Assembly: GCF_000745265.1 (NCBI RefSeq)
Contig: NZ_JQNN01000001.1
Coordinates: 2,170,001-2,234,000 of the forward strand
Reading direction: 5' to 3'
Length of the DNA: 64,000 nt
Origin: Massilia sp. 9096
GTDB taxonomy: Bacteria; Pseudomonadota; Gammaproteobacteria; Burkholderiales; Burkholderiaceae_D
Positions 32,249 through 39,762 of this stretch are shown here, piece by piece. The first letter of the stretch is position 1. Every line of letters starts with the position of its first letter. The translations under genes and the position numbers were made by a program. The notes beneath the pieces were generated by a model that made no database searches, was not told the DNA's origin, and saw only the letters and a program-made list of their open reading frames with translations.

Positions 32249-32273
32249 GTTTTCTGTGAGAAATCAGCCACAG

Positions 32274-32289
32274 TTGGCACAGCGCTTGA
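32274..32289 (+). promoter_or_regulatory. Possible degenerate sigma-54 element before the major pseudopilin gene
   Basis: TGGCAC at 32275-32280, five bases, then TTGA at 32286-32289. The -24 half is perfect but the -12 half has GA instead of the near-invariant GC. Pilin genes are often RpoN-dependent, hence the mention. The rest of the 146-bp gap holds short dyads (ACACA/TGTGT at 32306-32320 and GAATT/AATTC near 32330-32343) and a TTGACA with no matching -10. Confidence 0.3.
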
Positions 32290-32394
32290 GAATTCAGCAA
32301 TTTTGACACAGGCTTTGTGTTACCCTGCGGAATTAATAAATTCCTTTAACAAAGTCCTCCCCGGCTTTGTCACCCACGAGAGAACAAACCAGCC

Positions 32395-32949
32395 ATGACC
32401 ACCCTGTCCATGCGCCGCAGCCGCGGCTTTACCCTGATCGAATTGCTGATCGTCGTCATCATCATCGCGATCCTGGCGGCGATTGCGATTCCGCAGTTTT
32501 CGTCGAGTACGTCGGATGCGCAGTCCGCGGCGCTGGATGCCAATCTGGCGACGCTGCGCACCGCGATCGAACAGTACAAGGTCCAGCACAACAATACTTA
32601 CCCGGGCGCGACCACTTCGACCGGTACATGCCCCGGAACGTCCAAAAACTATAAAGGCGACCTCGACTCCGGCGACGCATTCAGCGCCCAGCTGCAGTAC
32701 TATACGAATGCCGCTGGCGTAGCCTGTGACGTCGCCAACGCCGATTTCAAATACGGTCCTTACCTGCGCCAAGGTGTACCGGCCGAGCCGGTCAAGAGCC
32801 AGGTAGCCGTCAGTGTCAAAAACACGGGCGCAGTCCTCACCGCCGACAACAGCACCGGCTGGATGTTCGACGACAAGTCCGGTCAGTTCATCATGAACAA
32901 CAGCGCGATGGACACCAACAGCCCACAGCGCGCCTGGTCGGCTCACTGA
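32395..32949 (+). CDS. gspG: Major pseudopilin, GspG/PilA-like
   Basis: A 184-residue prepilin. The class III leader MTTLSMRRSRG is cleaved before FTLIELLIVVIIIAILAAIA, with Glu5 of the mature protein present. The C-terminal globular domain has two Cys residues in the variable part (GTCPGTS, GVACDV) that may pair, and a GspG-like ALDANLATLRTAIEQYKVQH helix. It should be the main shaft subunit. No prepilin peptidase gene is in this window, so processing depends on one elsewhere. The 146-bp upstream gap may give this gene extra expression. Confidence 0.9.
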   Translation: MTTLSMRRSRGFTLIELLIVVIIIAILAAIAIPQFSSSTSDAQSAALDANLATLRTAIEQYKVQHNNTYPGATTSTGTCPGTSKNYKGDLDSGDAFSAQLQYYTNAAGVACDVANADFKYGPYLRQGVPAEPVKSQVAVSVKNTGAVLTADNSTGWMFDDKSGQFIMNNSAMDTNSPQRAWSAH

Positions 32950-32966
32950 TCGACCGACGTCCTCGT

Positions 32967-33556
32967 ATGCCTTGCCGCCGCGACGGGTTCACCCTGGCCG
33001 AAATGCTGGTCACCTGCGCCGTGCTGGCCGTTGCCGCGGCGGTCGCGCTGCCCACCAGCCAGCCGGCCGTGGAGGTCCGCGCCGGCGCGGCCGCCAGCGA
33101 AGTCGCGCGCGCGCTACGCTTCGCGCGCGAGGACGCGATGCGCACCGGCGTAACGCGCATGGTCAAATGCGACATGGCGAACAACACGCTCACGGTCTAC
33201 GTGCCCGACACCAGCGGCAACGTCGCCACCGCGCTGAACGATCCCTTGACCAAGATGAACTACGCGCTCGCGCTCGGCCAGCCGCGCGCCGGCGTGAGCG
33301 CGACGCTGCGCACTTGCAGCTTCCAGTTCAGCGACAACACCCAGGCCGCCGCGGTCGCCTTCGACCCCAGCGGCAATCCGGTGCGCGGCATCGCTACCAC
33401 CTCGGCGCCTGCCCCGGCCCGACCCCGCCCGCGCCGCCCCCCGCGCCTGGCGCGACCAACGTCGCGACGCTCAACAGCGGTTCCATCCAGCTGATCCTGG
33501 GCAGGCTGACGCGTACGATAACCATCGACGCCATCGGCCGGGTGACCGCGTCCTGA
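32967..33556 (+). pseudogene. GspH/FimT-like pseudopilin with -1 frameshift near its C-terminus
   Basis: The frame from 32967 reads MPCRRDGFTLAEMLVTCAVL, a prepilin leader and helix (cleavage before FTLAE), then an ALRFAREDAMRTGVTRMVKC segment typical of GspH. At about 33410 it turns into an Arg/Pro-rich shadow ending at 33494. The real ending lies in another frame: PTPPAPPPAPGATNVATLN then ITIDAIGRVTAS with stop at 33554-33556, 2 bp before the next gene. One missing C in a CCCC run near 33413, inside a Pro-rich linker, restores the full protein of about 196 residues. It is either a true lesion, a slippage site or a sequencing error. Truncation would remove the last strands of the pseudopilin fold. 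Confidence 0.75.
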
Positions 33557-33558
33557 CC

Positions 33559-33999
33559 ATGGTAAATCTGGCATGGCGTGGGCCTGCGCGGCGCTCGCAA
33601 TCGGGCTTCACGCTGTTCGAGGCGCTGCTCGCAATACTCCTGCTGGGCACCTGTTTGATCCCGGCCTCGTATGCGCTGCGCGACGCGCTGCACGGCCCGG
33701 CCGACAACGCCGCCGCGGCGCGCAATCTCGATTGCGTCACCAACCTGATGGAAACCGTGCTGGCCTCGCCCTATAGCATGCTGTACGGCCTGGCCACGTC
33801 CGATGGGGCCTCGGCCTACCCGATCCCGAACGAGACCGGCTGCCCGGCGCGCCAGGTCAAGATCCAGCTCTACGGCAACGCCGTGACCAAGGTGATCGGC
33901 CCCGGTGGCACCAGCCCTTACCTGCTGTACGTCAGCGTGTCGCTGGCCGATCCCGCCGACGGCAACCCGTACACGCTGAGCACGCTGGTAGCGCGATGA
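33559..33999 (+). CDS. Minor pseudopilin, GspI/PilV-like
   Basis: A 146-residue prepilin with leader MVNLAWRGPARRSQSG cleaved before FTLFEALLAILLLGTCLIPA. The short globular part has Cys in NLDCVTNLMETVLASPYS and ETGCPARQ, which may form a disulfide. NLMETV resembles the GspI/PilV helix. It starts 2 bp after the restored stop of the GspH-like gene and overlaps the next gene by ATGA. It should belong to the tip complex. Confidence 0.82.
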   Translation: MVNLAWRGPARRSQSGFTLFEALLAILLLGTCLIPASYALRDALHGPADNAAAARNLDCVTNLMETVLASPYSMLYGLATSDGASAYPIPNETGCPARQVKIQLYGNAVTKVIGPGGTSPYLLYVSVSLADPADGNPYTLSTLVAR

Positions 34000-34508
34000 A
34001 GCCCACCGTGCGCCGCTGCGACCACGGCTTGAGTCTGGTCGAACTCTTGATGGCGCTGGCGATCAGCGCGGTGCTGCTGCTGCCGCTGGCCGCGCTGCTG
34101 CAGGACGCGATGGAGAGCGGCGCCGTCGGGCGCAGCGCGCTCGATCTCAACGGCGACCTGCGCTTCGCGCTCGACCGCGTCGCCGCCCGCGTGACGACCG
34201 CGGCGCGGCCGGCGCAGTTGCAGCCACAGGCACCGCCGCCGCAATTTCCACCCTATGGGGACACGCCGGCCGTCGCCGCCTGGATCGCGCCGTTCGCCTA
34301 CAGCGTGTCGGGAACCAGCCTGGTAGAAACCGACCCGGGCGTGACGCCCACGCGCACCAGCGTCATCGCCGCCAATGTCGCCTCCTTCAAGCTGTCGGCC
34401 GTCGATACCACCTACGGCCAGGGGCTGGTCAGGATCGAGCTGACGCTGGCTGCCAACGGCGCGAGCGCCAGCGGCGCGCGCACGGTGCGCCTGTGGGGTC
34501 CGCAATGA
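33996..34508 (+). CDS. Minor pseudopilin, GspJ/PilW-like
   Basis: A 170-residue prepilin with leader ending DHG and helix LSLVELLMALAISAVLLLPL (Glu5 kept). DLNGDLRFALDRVAARVTT fits the GspJ/PilW N-terminal helix. Pro/Gln-rich and Thr/Val segments follow. ATGA overlaps on both sides mark it as part of a coupled minor-pseudopilin set. Confidence 0.82.
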   Translation: MKPTVRRCDHGLSLVELLMALAISAVLLLPLAALLQDAMESGAVGRSALDLNGDLRFALDRVAARVTTAARPAQLQPQAPPPQFPPYGDTPAVAAWIAPFAYSVSGTSLVETDPGVTPTRTSVIAANVASFKLSAVDTTYGQGLVRIELTLAANGASASGARTVRLWGPQ

Positions 34509-35512
34509 TGCGTACACCCGTACGCCACCCCATGCGCCACCGCGCGCCTCGCCTGGCGCGCCGCCAGTCCGGCGCTCTGCTGCTGAGCGTGGTCCTGGTG
34601 CTGGCGATCCTGGCCGCGCTGGCCTTCACTCTCAGCCGCGGCGCCGGCGCCGGCGCGCACACGGTCGCGTCGGATTACGAGCGGCGCCGCATCGCCTACC
34701 TGCTGCAAGCCGGCACCGAAGCGTTCAAGTGGAGCAACGAGGTCAAGTGCGACACCAAAGCCGTCAGCTTCGCCCTGGACGGCGTCACGGTCACCACCGG
34801 AACCGGCACCAAGGGCAAACCGGCCAATTACGTCACCGTGACGGCGAATGCCTTTATCGGCGACGGCCTCAAGGGCGTGAACACGAGCACGCCCACCAGC
34901 CCGGGCGGCAGCCTGACGCGCACGGTCGCCCTGTATGACCTGAGCAGCAGCAACTTCGAAAACAAAGATGCGGTCAACGCATCCGACACGACGCTCTCGT
35001 ATGGCAACATGGTACCGGTGGGCGGCGCTTTCACGCTGGGTTTGTCGTCAGGTACGCTGGGAACACAAAATGCGCTGCTCTCGTGGACACTTGCCGAAAT
35101 CCCTCAGAACTTGCAGATCATGTCGGCGCTGCTGACCCTGACGGCCAGCGGCACCGCCGCGCCGACGGTCAACGTCCACCGCATGCTGACTCAATGGACC
35201 GAAGCGAGCGCCACCTGGACCGTGGCGCGCGGCGCATTGCTGACCGGGTACACCGGCTGGAACAGCCCGGGCGGCGACTACGCCGCCACCCCGGCCGCCA
35301 GCGCCACCCCGGTCGTCGCCGGCGGCAACTCGACCGTCCAGTTCGACGTCACCGCCCTGGTCGACGGCTGGATCAGTGGCCTGTACTACAACGACGGTCT
35401 GGTACTGCGCCTGCCCATTGCCGACCAGAGCATGACCTTCAACAGTTACGAAGCGCTCAATACCAAGACGCGCCCGACCCTGCACGTGAGTTTTGCCAAA
35501 GCATGCGGATGA
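34505..35512 (+). CDS. Pilus-tip-like protein with DNRLRE domain (in GspK/PilX position)
   Basis: A 335-residue protein. Its start (ATG at 34505) overlaps the previous stop. The N-terminus RRQSGALLLSVVLVLAILAA is a prepilin-like or PilX/GspK-like signal-anchor, with ASDYERRRIAYLLQAGTEAF as the usual following helix. Instead of the GspK SAM-like domains, residues about 140-330 form a DNRLRE-type beta-domain: TLTASGTAAPTVNVHRMLTQ, WTEASATWTVA, GWNSPGGDY, FDVTALVDGWISG and GLVLRLPIADQ. DNRLRE domains occur in secreted wall- or carbohydrate-binding proteins. A tip pseudopilin with an adhesive or binding domain is a reasonable inference. Confidence 0.8.
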   Translation: MMRTPVRHPMRHRAPRLARRQSGALLLSVVLVLAILAALAFTLSRGAGAGAHTVASDYERRRIAYLLQAGTEAFKWSNEVKCDTKAVSFALDGVTVTTGTGTKGKPANYVTVTANAFIGDGLKGVNTSTPTSPGGSLTRTVALYDLSSSNFENKDAVNASDTTLSYGNMVPVGGAFTLGLSSGTLGTQNALLSWTLAEIPQNLQIMSALLTLTASGTAAPTVNVHRMLTQWTEASATWTVARGALLTGYTGWNSPGGDYAATPAASATPVVAGGNSTVQFDVTALVDGWISGLYYNDGLVLRLPIADQSMTFNSYEALNTKTRPTLHVSFAKACG

Positions 35513-35567
35513 TGAACACACACCTGCAGCGCACATGCACATGCGCGCGACACTCGGGAGACGCCGC

Positions 35568-36677
35568 ATGAGCCTGCGCAACCTGAGCGTCCGGCTGCGC
35601 GCCGGCTTTCCGGCACGGCGGCCCGGCCGCGCCATGCCGCCGATCGGCGCCGACTTCGCCGCCCAGTCGCTGAACCTGGTGCAGGCCACGCCCGTCGAGG
35701 GCGGCTGGCGCCTGCAGGCGGCCGCCTTGGCGCCCTACCCGATCCCACGCGCCGAGCTGCTGGCGGCGCCGAACGAGCTGGCGCGCTTCGTCGCGGGCGT
35801 GCTGGCGTCCGCACCGTTCCAGGGGCGGCGCGTGGTGTCGGCCCTGCCGCCGGGCGAAGTGCGGATCCTGCCCTTGAGCGTGCAGCTGGCGCAGGGCCAG
35901 TCGGAAGCCCAGGCGGTGGCCAAGGCGGCCGTCGAACAGCTCGGCGTCGCCCCGAGCGGCACGGTGCTCGACTACTACCAGGTGCGCGGCGCCGACGGCG
36001 AAGGCGCGAGCCGCCAGGTGCTGGTCGCGGCCGCCCAGGAGGCGCGCGTGCTGGACTACCTGGCGATGCTGGAAGCCGCGCGCCTCACCCCGGTCGCGCT
36101 CGACATCGGCCCGGCCGCGATCGCGCGCCTGCTGGCCACGCTGCACGGGGCCGACATCGGCCAGTCGACGATGCTGCTGAACTTCGGCTCGGCCAAGAGC
36201 TACGTCACGGTGATCTGGGGGCGGCGCCTGATGCTGGATCGCGAGATCGACTTCGGCGAGGAGCAGCTGGCCGACGCGGTCGCGCGCGCGCTCGAACTGC
36301 CGCGCGCCACCGCGACCAGCCTGCTGCGCGAGCACGGCATCGGCGCCCGCGCGGCCGAGGGCGCGCATGCGGAGCTGCGCCGCGCGATCCACGAAGTGCT
36401 GCACCCGGCGTGCCTGGCGCTGGCCGACGAGCTGGCCCACACCCAGGTGTACGTCGCCTCGCGCACGCGCGGCAGCACGGTCAGCCGGGTGTACCTGAAC
36501 GGCAGCCTGGCGCGCTATCCCGGCATCCAGGCGCGCATCGGCGAACTGATCGACGTGCCGGTGCACCTGCTCGATCCGTTCGCCGCCTTCGGGGGTGCGG
36601 GTGCGGACAAGGACGGCATCGGCCGCGCGCTCGCGCTGGCGGCCGGCCTGGCATTGCGGAGCGACGCGAATGGCTGA
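35568..36677 (+). CDS. PilM-like actin-fold assembly protein
   Basis: A 369-residue protein. The ATG at 35568 was chosen over upstream ATGs because GGGAG precedes it. It has a PilM/GspL-cytoplasmic-like actin fold: IGADFAAQSLNLVQ near the start, SALPPGEVRILPLSVQLAQG, ALDIGPAAIARLL, TMLLNFGSAKSYVTVIWGRR and VYLNGSLARYPG (phosphate loops). PilM binds the N-terminus of PilN under the inner membrane. The 8-bp overlap with the PilN-like gene supports this. Confidence 0.85.
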   Translation: MSLRNLSVRLRAGFPARRPGRAMPPIGADFAAQSLNLVQATPVEGGWRLQAAALAPYPIPRAELLAAPNELARFVAGVLASAPFQGRRVVSALPPGEVRILPLSVQLAQGQSEAQAVAKAAVEQLGVAPSGTVLDYYQVRGADGEGASRQVLVAAAQEARVLDYLAMLEAARLTPVALDIGPAAIARLLATLHGADIGQSTMLLNFGSAKSYVTVIWGRRLMLDREIDFGEEQLADAVARALELPRATATSLLREHGIGARAAEGAHAELRRAIHEVLHPACLALADELAHTQVYVASRTRGSTVSRVYLNGSLARYPGIQARIGELIDVPVHLLDPFAAFGGAGADKDGIGRALALAAGLALRSDANG

Positions 36678-37323
36678 CATCGACATGATCCCGCGCAGCT
36701 ACCGCGAGGCGGTGCGCGTGCGCCGCACCGTGCGCCGCGCCGGCGCCGCGCTGGCCTGCGTGGCCGTGCTCGGCATCGGTGCGGTCGGCGGCGTGCGTTG
36801 GCGTGGCGCTGCGCTCGAGCGCCAGGCGGCGGCGCTGGAAGCCGCGGCCAGCCGAGCCCAGGCGGACCGTACGCGTGACGCCACGCTGCAGGCGGCCGGC
36901 ATGCGCCTGCAGCGTGGCGTCACCGCCTTGCACGCGCTGCGCCGCGAGGGCGAACTCGAGGCCTTCAGCCGCGCGCTCGACGCGGCGCTGACCGACCAGG
37001 TCTGGCTGACCAACTTGACGCTGCAGCGCGATGCCCAGGGTACGCCCGCCAAGGACGCGCCGGCCGATCCGGCGGTCGAGCAGGTGGCGCCCGCCGATGC
37101 CGCCGACGGCGCGCCGACCTGGCGCCTGGCCAGCACGATCGAGATCAGCGGCGAGGCGACCGACTACGGTGCCGTCACCGCCTTCCTGGCCACCCTCGCC
37201 CGCCAGAACGGCGTCAGCGGTTTGCGCCTGGTCGGCAGCAGCGCCGGCGCCGACGGCGGGGCAATCCAGTTCCAGGCCACGGGTTTCCTCGCGCGCCCCA
37301 AAGACACCATGAGCATGCCATGA
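36670..37323 (+). CDS. PilN-like inner-membrane alignment protein
   Basis: A 217-residue bitopic protein. The short cytoplasmic start MADIDMIPRSYREAVRVR contains an IPRSYR motif, akin to the INLLPYR segment of PilN that docks on PilM. One helix follows at about 22-42, then a coiled coil (ALERQAAALEAAASRAQADR) and a ferredoxin-like periplasmic domain (TIEISGEATDYGAVTAFLAT). It overlaps both the PilM-like and PilO-like genes. Confidence 0.82.
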   Translation: MADIDMIPRSYREAVRVRRTVRRAGAALACVAVLGIGAVGGVRWRGAALERQAAALEAAASRAQADRTRDATLQAAGMRLQRGVTALHALRREGELEAFSRALDAALTDQVWLTNLTLQRDAQGTPAKDAPADPAVEQVAPADAADGAPTWRLASTIEISGEATDYGAVTAFLATLARQNGVSGLRLVGSSAGADGGAIQFQATGFLARPKDTMSMP

Positions 37324-37841
37324 GCCTATCGAACTTCCAGCGCAGCCTGGCCGCGATGCCGGCGCGCCAATTGAACCTGGTGGCCGTCGGCGCGGTCGCG
37401 ATCGTCGCCGCGCTGGCCTTGAGCGCCCTGCGCGCGCCGCTGTCCAACCTGCGCGCGCAGGGGGCGCGCCTGGCCGCATTGAAAGCCGCGCCGCAGTTCG
37501 CGTCGAGTACGCCGCCGGCGCCGGCCGCACCGCCGAGACCGGTCGTGATGCCGACGCCACTGGCCCTGATCGCTGCAGTGAGCGCGAGCGCGCGCGCGGC
37601 CGGCGTCACCGTCGCCAGCGCGGTACCGGGCGCGCAAAACACGGTCGCCGGGCTGCGCCGGCAGACGCTGGACGTCGAGGCCAGCGGCGGCTACGGCGCT
37701 ATCCTGGACTGGATCGCCGCCATTGAAGCGAAGCAGCCGGCGGTCGGCGTGGTGCGCCTGGAGCTCAAGCCTGCGCCGGACCAACCACGGCGCCAGGTGC
37801 ACCTGCAGCTGGCCGCGTATTCGACCGGGAGCCAGCCATGA
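37320..37841 (+). CDS. PilO/GspM-like alignment protein
   Basis: A 173-residue bitopic protein with one membrane helix (about 20-40, LNLVAVGAVAIVAALALSAL), a short coil, a Pro/Ala-rich linker (STPPAPAAPPRPVV) and a C-terminal ferredoxin-like domain (LALIAAVSASARAAGVTVAS, YGAILDWIAAIEAKQPAV). The layout matches GspM and PilO. ATGA overlaps tie it to the genes on both sides. Confidence 0.78.
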   Translation: MSLSNFQRSLAAMPARQLNLVAVGAVAIVAALALSALRAPLSNLRAQGARLAALKAAPQFASSTPPAPAAPPRPVVMPTPLALIAAVSASARAAGVTVASAVPGAQNTVAGLRRQTLDVEASGGYGAILDWIAAIEAKQPAVGVVRLELKPAPDQPRRQVHLQLAAYSTGSQP

Positions 37842-38224
37842 TCCGCGCCTTGAGCACGGCCGCGCTGCTGTGCGCCTGCGCTGCGCCAGCAGCCGGCGCC
37901 AATACCGCCAATGCGGCCGATGCGGCCGGCGCGCACGCCACGGCGCGGCGCGATCCATTCGCGCGGCCGGCGGCCTCGATCCCAGCGGCGCCCGCGCCGG
38001 CCGCCGCCGAAGACGCCGCGCCGCCGCCGCCGCCGGCCCCGTTGCACCTGCGCGCGTTGATCCTGAACGGGGCGCGCTCGCTGGCCAGCATCGATGGCGA
38101 CGTCGTCGCCGCCGGCGAGCGCGCACGCGACTACCAGGTGCTGCGCATCGACGCACGTGGCGTGCTGGTCGCGCGCGCAGGCAAGCAGGAACTGCTGTCA
38201 ATGAACGAAAAGGAAAAGCAATGA
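37838..38224 (+). CDS. PilP/GspC-like periplasmic connector
   Basis: A 128-residue protein with a signal peptide ending near PAAGA, a RRDPFARP motif (the DPF motif common in PilP and GspC-type proteins), a long Pro/Ala linker and a compact homology-region-like domain (LHLRALILNGARSLASIDGD, YQVLRIDARGVLVARAGKQE). It should link the inner-membrane complex to the secretin N-domain. It is shorter than GspC because it has no membrane anchor of its own beyond the signal. Confidence 0.75.
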   Translation: MIRALSTAALLCACAAPAAGANTANAADAAGAHATARRDPFARPAASIPAAPAPAAAEDAAPPPPPAPLHLRALILNGARSLASIDGDVVAAGERARDYQVLRIDARGVLVARAGKQELLSMNEKEKQ

Positions 38225-39615
38225 AGGTTTGGCGAACACTCCTGGCCGGCTGCCTGCTGGCGCCGGCCGCTCATGGGGCGGGCGCAGACGCGGTCCAGAG
38301 CGTGGCCCAGGCCGCCGCGGCGCCTGCGGTCGCGGTGGCAGTAGCGACCGCACCTGCAGCGGCCACCGCAGCCGCGGCGGACACGATGTCGTACACCTTC
38401 CGCGACACGCCGATCGCCGAGCTGTTCAACATGCTTTCGCGTACCGGTCACGTCAACATCGTGCTGGCGCGCGGCGTCGCCGGCAACGTCTCGATCAACC
38501 TGTACGACCTGACCGTGCGCCAGGCGATCGAGGCGGTCGCCGAGGCTGGCGGCTACGTCGTCACCGAGCGCGCCGGCGGCTTCTTCATCGCCGACCCGAA
38601 GGCGATCCAGAAGGACAGCGCGGCCCCGGGACAGCAGGTGCGCTCGCTGAAGGTGCGCTACATCGACCTGAAGAAAGCCGGCGAGATCCTGGCGCGCCAG
38701 CTCGGTCCCGGCGGCACCGTCACCACGCTCGACCAGAGCCGCACGCTGGTGGTGGAAGCCAACGAGGCTGGCCTGGCGCGCGCGGCGGGCGTGCTGCGCG
38801 AAATCGACCGGCCGCCGCAACAGATCCTGATCGAAGCGAAGATCCTGGAGATCACGCTCAACCAGGACGAGAACTTCGGCGTCGACTGGAACCGGATCGT
38901 CCATTCGGACGGACCGGTCACGGTCGGCGCGACCGGCCTGGCGGCCAGCACCGGCCCGCGCTTTTTCGCAAACGTCATCACCAACAGCCTGGAAGCGCAC
39001 CTGACGGCGCTGTCCAACAAGGGCCGCGTGCACACGCTGGCCACGCCGCGCCTGCTGGCGCTGGAAGACCAGGAAGCGACCACCAACGTCGGCGACGAGA
39101 TCGGCTACAAGCTCACCACCACGATCAACAACGTTACCACCGAGTCGATCCAGTTCCTGCAGACCGGCGTGATCCTGCGCGTGACGCCGTCGATCGACGT
39201 CGACGGCCGCATCCTGATGCGCGTGCACCCGGAAGTCAGCTCGGGCTCGATCGCCTCGGGCATCCCATCCAAGAACACGACCGAGGTCAGCACCCAGCTG
39301 GTCGCGGCCGACGGCCAGGCGGTGCTGATCGGCGGCCTGCTCAAGGCCAGCAGCAACTACCAGCGCCAGGGCGTGCCGCTGTTGTCCGACATCCCGCTGG
39401 TCGGCCGCGTGTTCTCGAACACCGCCGACACCGGCGCCTCGACCGAGACCATCGTCGTGATCACGCCGCACATCGTGCCGGCCGGGAGCGCCCTGATCGA
39501 CGCCGCCAGCGCGCAAAAGGTCGAACAGAGCGAGCGCGTGCTCGGCCTGCGTAACGACGTCCTCGACCGCAAGATCGAGCTGATCGCGCCGCCGCGCACC
39601 GAGTCCGTGCGATAA
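38221..39615 (+). CDS. Short secretin, PilQ/GspD-like
   Basis: A 464-residue exported protein. After the signal peptide (cleavage near AHGAGA) comes an Ala/Val-rich segment, an STN/N0-like domain (MSYTFRDTPIAELFNMLSRT) with a further N-domain (SLKVRYIDLKKAGEILARQL), and the secretin barrel from about residue 200. The barrel contains ILIEAKILEITLNQDENFGV, ATPRLLALEDQEATTNVGDE and GVPLLSDIPLVGRVFSNT. Only one or two N-domains are present, so it is short for GspD (usually about 650) and closer to minimal secretins. It forms the outer-membrane pore. It is the last gene of the run; the following GGCGCC-rich inverted repeat may end transcription. Confidence 0.9.
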   Translation: MKVWRTLLAGCLLAPAAHGAGADAVQSVAQAAAAPAVAVAVATAPAAATAAAADTMSYTFRDTPIAELFNMLSRTGHVNIVLARGVAGNVSINLYDLTVRQAIEAVAEAGGYVVTERAGGFFIADPKAIQKDSAAPGQQVRSLKVRYIDLKKAGEILARQLGPGGTVTTLDQSRTLVVEANEAGLARAAGVLREIDRPPQQILIEAKILEITLNQDENFGVDWNRIVHSDGPVTVGATGLAASTGPRFFANVITNSLEAHLTALSNKGRVHTLATPRLLALEDQEATTNVGDEIGYKLTTTINNVTTESIQFLQTGVILRVTPSIDVDGRILMRVHPEVSSGSIASGIPSKNTTEVSTQLVAADGQAVLIGGLLKASSNYQRQGVPLLSDIPLVGRVFSNTADTGASTETIVVITPHIVPAGSALIDAASAQKVEQSERVLGLRNDVLDRKIELIAPPRTESVR

Positions 39616-39762
39616 GGCGCCTGGAGCGGCGCCGCGCCGCGCCGATGGCGCACACCCGCGCGCATCTGTGCGGCGCAGTACGGAACGCGGCGGCCGCAGC
39701 GTTATAATGACCTCATCATTTCCGGCCGCGCGCGCCACCCAGGCTTGCGGGCAATCCAGACC

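Noticed and set aside
33420..33494. The Arg/Pro-rich ending (stop at 33492-33494) as the true C-terminus of the GspH-like protein
   Set aside because: The alternate frame gives a typical pseudopilin ending and abuts the next gene; the Arg/Pro-rich tail is a shadow.
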